From contig JABBAI010000091.1 in assembly GCA_018608045.1 (NCBI GenBank), positions 1 to 64,000 of the forward strand: a stretch of DNA of 64,000 nt. The letters are read 5' to 3'. This DNA is from Octadecabacter sp. Lineage in GTDB: Bacteria; Pseudomonadota; Alphaproteobacteria; Rhodobacterales; Rhodobacteraceae. Both the position numbers and the translations under genes were made by a program. The notes beneath the pieces are model-generated. The model did not search any database. It was not told where the DNA came from and saw only the letters and a list, made by a program, of their open reading frames with translations. The stretch's first letter is position 1, and each line of letters opens with the position of its first letter. Below are positions 60,642 through 64,000 of the stretch, one piece after another.

Positions 60642-61600
60642 GCCGCGAGACCCTTGCTGCCAAGGTCGAGGTATTTTTGACGCCGTGTATTGCGCAATGC
60701 CTCGGGGGATTTACCGCTGAGTTCAGCGATCATGCCGGAAATTGCTTTGCCCACGCCATCGATGGCCGCCTTTTTGTGGCGATGCGCGCCGCCGGTCGGT
60801 TCGTCGATGATGCGATCACACACGCCCAGTTCCTTGAGGTTCTGCGCTGTCAGGCGCAACGCCTCAGCCGCTTCGCGCATCTTCTCGGCGTCTTTCCACA
60901 GGATTGATGCACAGCCCTCGGGTGAGATCACGGAATAGACAGAATGTTGCAGCATCGCGACGCGATTGGCCGTTGCGAATGCCACAGCCCCGCCCGATCC
61001 GCCTTCGCCAATAATGACGCTGACCAAAGGCACGCCAATTTGTAGGCATTTCTGTGTGGATCGCGCAATCGCTTCGGATTGGCCGCGTTCTTCGGCGCCT
61101 TTGCCGGGGTAGGCACCGGGCGTGTCCACAAGTGTCACGACAGGAAGGCCAAACCGGTCGGCCATGTCCATCAAGCGGATCGCTTTACGGTAGCCTTCTG
61201 GGCGGGCCATTCCGAAATTGCGTTCAATCCGCGATTTTGTGTCATTGCCCTTTTCATGGCCGATGACCATCACAGGCTTGCCCTCAAAACGGGCCAAACC
61301 GCCCATCACCGCATGGTCGTCCGCAAAATTTCGATCCCCGGCCAGCGGCGTGTATTCTGTGAACAGGGCTTCGATATAATCTTTGCAGTGCGGACGGTCT
61401 GCATGGCGCGCAATCTGGCATTTGCGCCAAGGCGTCAGATCAGCATAAAGCGTCTCCAACAAATTAGCGGCCTTTTTATCGAGAGCCTGGGCCTCTGCCT
61501 CAACGTCCATTTCCTCGTTCTGGCGGGCCAGCGCGCGTAGTTCGGCGGCTTTGCCTTCGATTTCGGCCAGCGGCTTTTCAAAGTCGAGGTAGTTGGTCAT
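60638..61600 (-). CDS. accA: Acetyl-CoA carboxylase carboxyltransferase subunit alpha
   Basis: [53 protein letters not shown]. Confidence 0.97.
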   Translation of the reverse strand: MTNYLDFEKPLAEIEGKAAELRALARQNEEMDVEAEAQALDKKAANLLETLYADLTPWRKCQIARHADRPHCKDYIEALFTEYTPLAGDRNFADDHAVMGGLARFEGKPVMVIGHEKGNDTKSRIERNFGMARPEGYRKAIRLMDMADRFGLPVVTLVDTPGAYPGKGAEERGQSEAIARSTQKCLQIGVPLVSVIIGEGGSGGAVAFATANRVAMLQHSVYSVISPEGCASILWKDAEKMREAAEALRLTAQNLKELGVCDRIIDEPTGGAHRHKKAAIDGVGKAISGMIAELSGKSPEALRNTRRQKYLDLGSKGLAA

Positions 61601-61693
61601 GTCGGTCGGCTCCAATAGCTATTGGAACCGATATAATGTCGGCGGGGCGGGCTTTGCAATGACGTGACGTCGGTCTTGCCCCGAAACAGGCGG

Positions 61694-62650
61694 TTATCCG
61701 GCAATCATTTCGGACTGCTTCACGATCACCTCGGCTTGCTTGATGGATGCAATGTCCACCAAACGGCCTTTGTAGACGGTAGCCCCTTCGCCGCGGTCGG
61801 TCGCTTCTTTCATAGCGGCCAAGATTTCGCGCGCCTCGGCAACGGCCTCCTCGGACGGTGTGAACACCTCATTTGCCAGTGCGATCTGCTTGGGGTGGAT
61901 GGCCCATTTACCAACCATACCCAATGTCGCAGACCGACGGGCCTGCGCGCGGTACCCTTCATCATCGCTAAAATCTCCGAACGGACCATCCACTGGCAAA
62001 ACGCCATGGGTGCGACAGGCCGCAACAATCGCCGTTTGCGCCCAGTGCCATGGGTCGGAATAATGCCGCGCCTCACCGTGCAGCATGTAGTAGTTTTCCT
62101 GCGTTCCACCGATGCCTGTTGTCTGCATCCCCATTGAGGCCGCGAAATCGGCGGCACCAAGGCTCATCGCTTGCATGCGGGGCGACGCCGCGGCGATTTC
62201 CTCAACGTGGGCGATGCCTGCTGCGGATTCGATAATGACCTCAAACCCGATGGGTTTGGTGCGCCCTTTGGCGCGTTCAATCGCTGTGACCAAAGCATCC
62301 ACCGCATAAATATCAGCGGCACATCCAACCTTGGGGATCATGATTTGGTCCAGCCGATCCCCCGCCAGTTCCAGCACATCGACCACATCGCGGTACCAAT
62401 ACGGCGTATCCAGCCCGTTGATCCGCACCGACAACGTCTTTGTCCCCCAATCCAGCGTGTTGATCGCCTCAATCACATTGGCGCGCGCGGTGTCTTTGTC
62501 TGACGGGGATACGCTGTCTTCCAGATCAAGGTTAATTACATCCGCCGCACTTGCCGCCATTTTAGGATGGAGCTTGGTGTTGGACCCCGGCCCAAACAAT
62601 TGGCAGCGGTTTGGGCGTGCGACGGGCGTGGGTTGAATGCGGAATGACAT
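61694..62650 (-). CDS. mcl1: L-malyl-CoA/beta-methylmalyl-CoA lyase (HpcH/HpaI family)
   Basis: MSFRIQPTPVARPNRCQLFGPGSNTKLHPKMAASAADVINLDLEDSV. Confidence 0.92.
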   Translation of the reverse strand: MSFRIQPTPVARPNRCQLFGPGSNTKLHPKMAASAADVINLDLEDSVSPSDKDTARANVIEAINTLDWGTKTLSVRINGLDTPYWYRDVVDVLELAGDRLDQIMIPKVGCAADIYAVDALVTAIERAKGRTKPIGFEVIIESAAGIAHVEEIAAASPRMQAMSLGAADFAASMGMQTTGIGGTQENYYMLHGEARHYSDPWHWAQTAIVAACRTHGVLPVDGPFGDFSDDEGYRAQARRSATLGMVGKWAIHPKQIALANEVFTPSEEAVAEAREILAAMKEATDRGEGATVYKGRLVDIASIKQAEVIVKQSEMIAG

Positions 62651-62882
62651 GAGCGATCCTGTGCGTAATGAAATTGCGTATGTGTTGGCGTGAGGGGTAG
62701 AATATTGCGCAACATGCTGCAAGTGCGAATGCGCAGGTGCAGAACTACAATGCGCGGGAAAATATTGCACTTATGTCATAAAAGGTGCACGATTTTACTT
62801 AAAAAACGACATCAGGCGGCGAATTTGGCATACATTCCCGACTGTCCTCTCGCACATTGACCAAAATCCATAGGAGGCTGCC

Positions 62883-63884
62883 ATGATTCCCACCCCATAT
62901 CTTTTGTTCCTCGGTGACGCGCCTGATGCTCTTGCTGCGAAAGTTGCCCAAGGCATCAAAGACTGGCGTCCTGATAACGCCGTCGGCCAATTTCGTCTGC
63001 CTGCTTGTGGCACAACTGTTGGGATCGATGATCTGACACTGCAAGAAGCATGGGATGCTGGCGCGCGGACGTTGGTAATTGGTGTGGCCAACCGTGGCGG
63101 CATCATTTCCCAAGCTTGGAAGGACGTCCTGATCAAAGCCTTGCAGATGGGATACGACCTCGCCTCCGGATTGCACAACTTGCTGCGTGACGAAGACGAT
63201 CTTGTGTCTGCGGCGCGTGTCGCTGGCCGCACGTTGCATGATGTGCGTGTCCCATCCACAGCCTATCCGATTGCAAACGGGCTTAAGCGTACGGGCAAGC
63301 GTTGCCTTGCGGTTGGCACTGATTGTTCCGTTGGCAAGATGTATACGGGCCTCGCGATGGATGCCGAAATGGCAAAGCGTGGCATGAAATCGACGTTCCG
63401 CCCAACGGGTCAGACGGGTATCCTGATTACAGGTGGCGGTGTGCCGTTGGACGCGGTTGTTGCGGACTTTATGGCAGGTGCGATTGAATATTTGACACCC
63501 GACAATGATGAGGACCACTGGGATCACATTGAGGGGCAGGGCAGTCTGTTCCACGCGTCATATTCCGGTGTGACTATGGCGCTGATCCATGGCGGACAAC
63601 CCGACGCTTTGGTGTTGGCGCACGAACCGACACGCACGCACATGCGCGGTTTGCCAACATACGATCTGCCATCGCTAGAAGCGTTGCGCGAACTGTCTTT
63701 GCAGGTTGCGCGCGTTGTGAACCCTGATGTTCAGGTGATCGGCATTTCGGTAAACACGCAGCATTTGTCCGAAGGTGACGCGAACGCCTACCTAAAGGAA
63801 GTCGAAGACCGCATGGGTCTTCCGGCGGTTGATCCGTTCCGCCACGGCGCGGGTCGCTTGGTTGATGCCCTCGCTGCACTATGA
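62883..63884 (+). CDS. dgcN: DUF1611 family protein, DgcN-like N-acetyltransferase
   Basis: MIPTPYLLFLGDAPDALAAKVAQGI..., NGLKRTGKRCLAVGTDCSVGKMYTGLAMDAEM P-loop-like. Confidence 0.88.
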   Translation: MIPTPYLLFLGDAPDALAAKVAQGIKDWRPDNAVGQFRLPACGTTVGIDDLTLQEAWDAGARTLVIGVANRGGIISQAWKDVLIKALQMGYDLASGLHNLLRDEDDLVSAARVAGRTLHDVRVPSTAYPIANGLKRTGKRCLAVGTDCSVGKMYTGLAMDAEMAKRGMKSTFRPTGQTGILITGGGVPLDAVVADFMAGAIEYLTPDNDEDHWDHIEGQGSLFHASYSGVTMALIHGGQPDALVLAHEPTRTHMRGLPTYDLPSLEALRELSLQVARVVNPDVQVIGISVNTQHLSEGDANAYLKEVEDRMGLPAVDPFRHGAGRLVDALAAL

Positions 63885-64000
63885 CCACTACTGTCACTCA
63901 AGATGTGTTCCAGCTCGCGGAGGTGTTCACCATCTCTCGCGGGTCGCGGACCGAGGCCAAAGTTCTGACGGTGAAAATCGAACGGGACGGTGTTGTCGGT
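63881..64000 (+). CDS. dgcA: DgcA-like dipeptide epimerase / N-acetyl-Glu racemase (5' part, truncated by window)
   Basis: ATGA overlap with dgcN; MTTTVTQDVFQLAEVFTISRGSRTEAKVLTVKIERDGVVG resembles enolase-superfamily epimerase N-terminus. Confidence 0.75.
   Translation, partial: MTTTVTQDVFQLAEVFTISRGSRTEAKVLTVKIERDGVVG

Overview
This window is a contiguous piece of alphaproteobacterial chromosome. Gene content and order suggest the Rhodobacterales / Roseobacter group (inference, not searched). It starts inside an initiator-type tRNA-Met and ends inside a dgcA-like gene. It is almost fully coding and mostly core genome: ABC exporter, uvrC, pgsA, moaD/moaE, phaA-phaB, ispE, polyprenyl synthase, ETF-QO, greA, mobA, azlCD, an RND efflux pair, moaB, a pyrB-pyrC-like cluster, plsY, gshA, rsmE, ubiA, an OmpA family gene, argH, lysA, a TIGR02302-like gene, ftsEX, accA, an mcl-type lyase and dgcN. 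I saw no CRISPR array, IS element, prophage or rRNA operon. The observations most worth a second look are: (i) a pyrC-like protein next to pyrB that lacks the dihydroorotase HxH metal motif, with two uncharacterised ORFs between them; (ii) a DgcN/DgcA-like D-glutamate catabolism locus, whose upstream region carries repeated TGC-rich motifs; (iii) a family-4-like uracil-DNA glycosylase with altered active-site motifs; (iv) several microprotein genes below the ORF-track cut-off, including a tandem DUF1127-like pair; (v) a 14-bp-stem hairpin between phaA and phaB; (vi) an uncharacterised RNase-H-like-fold ORF coupled to mobA. All calls come from reading the sequence only; no database search was run.
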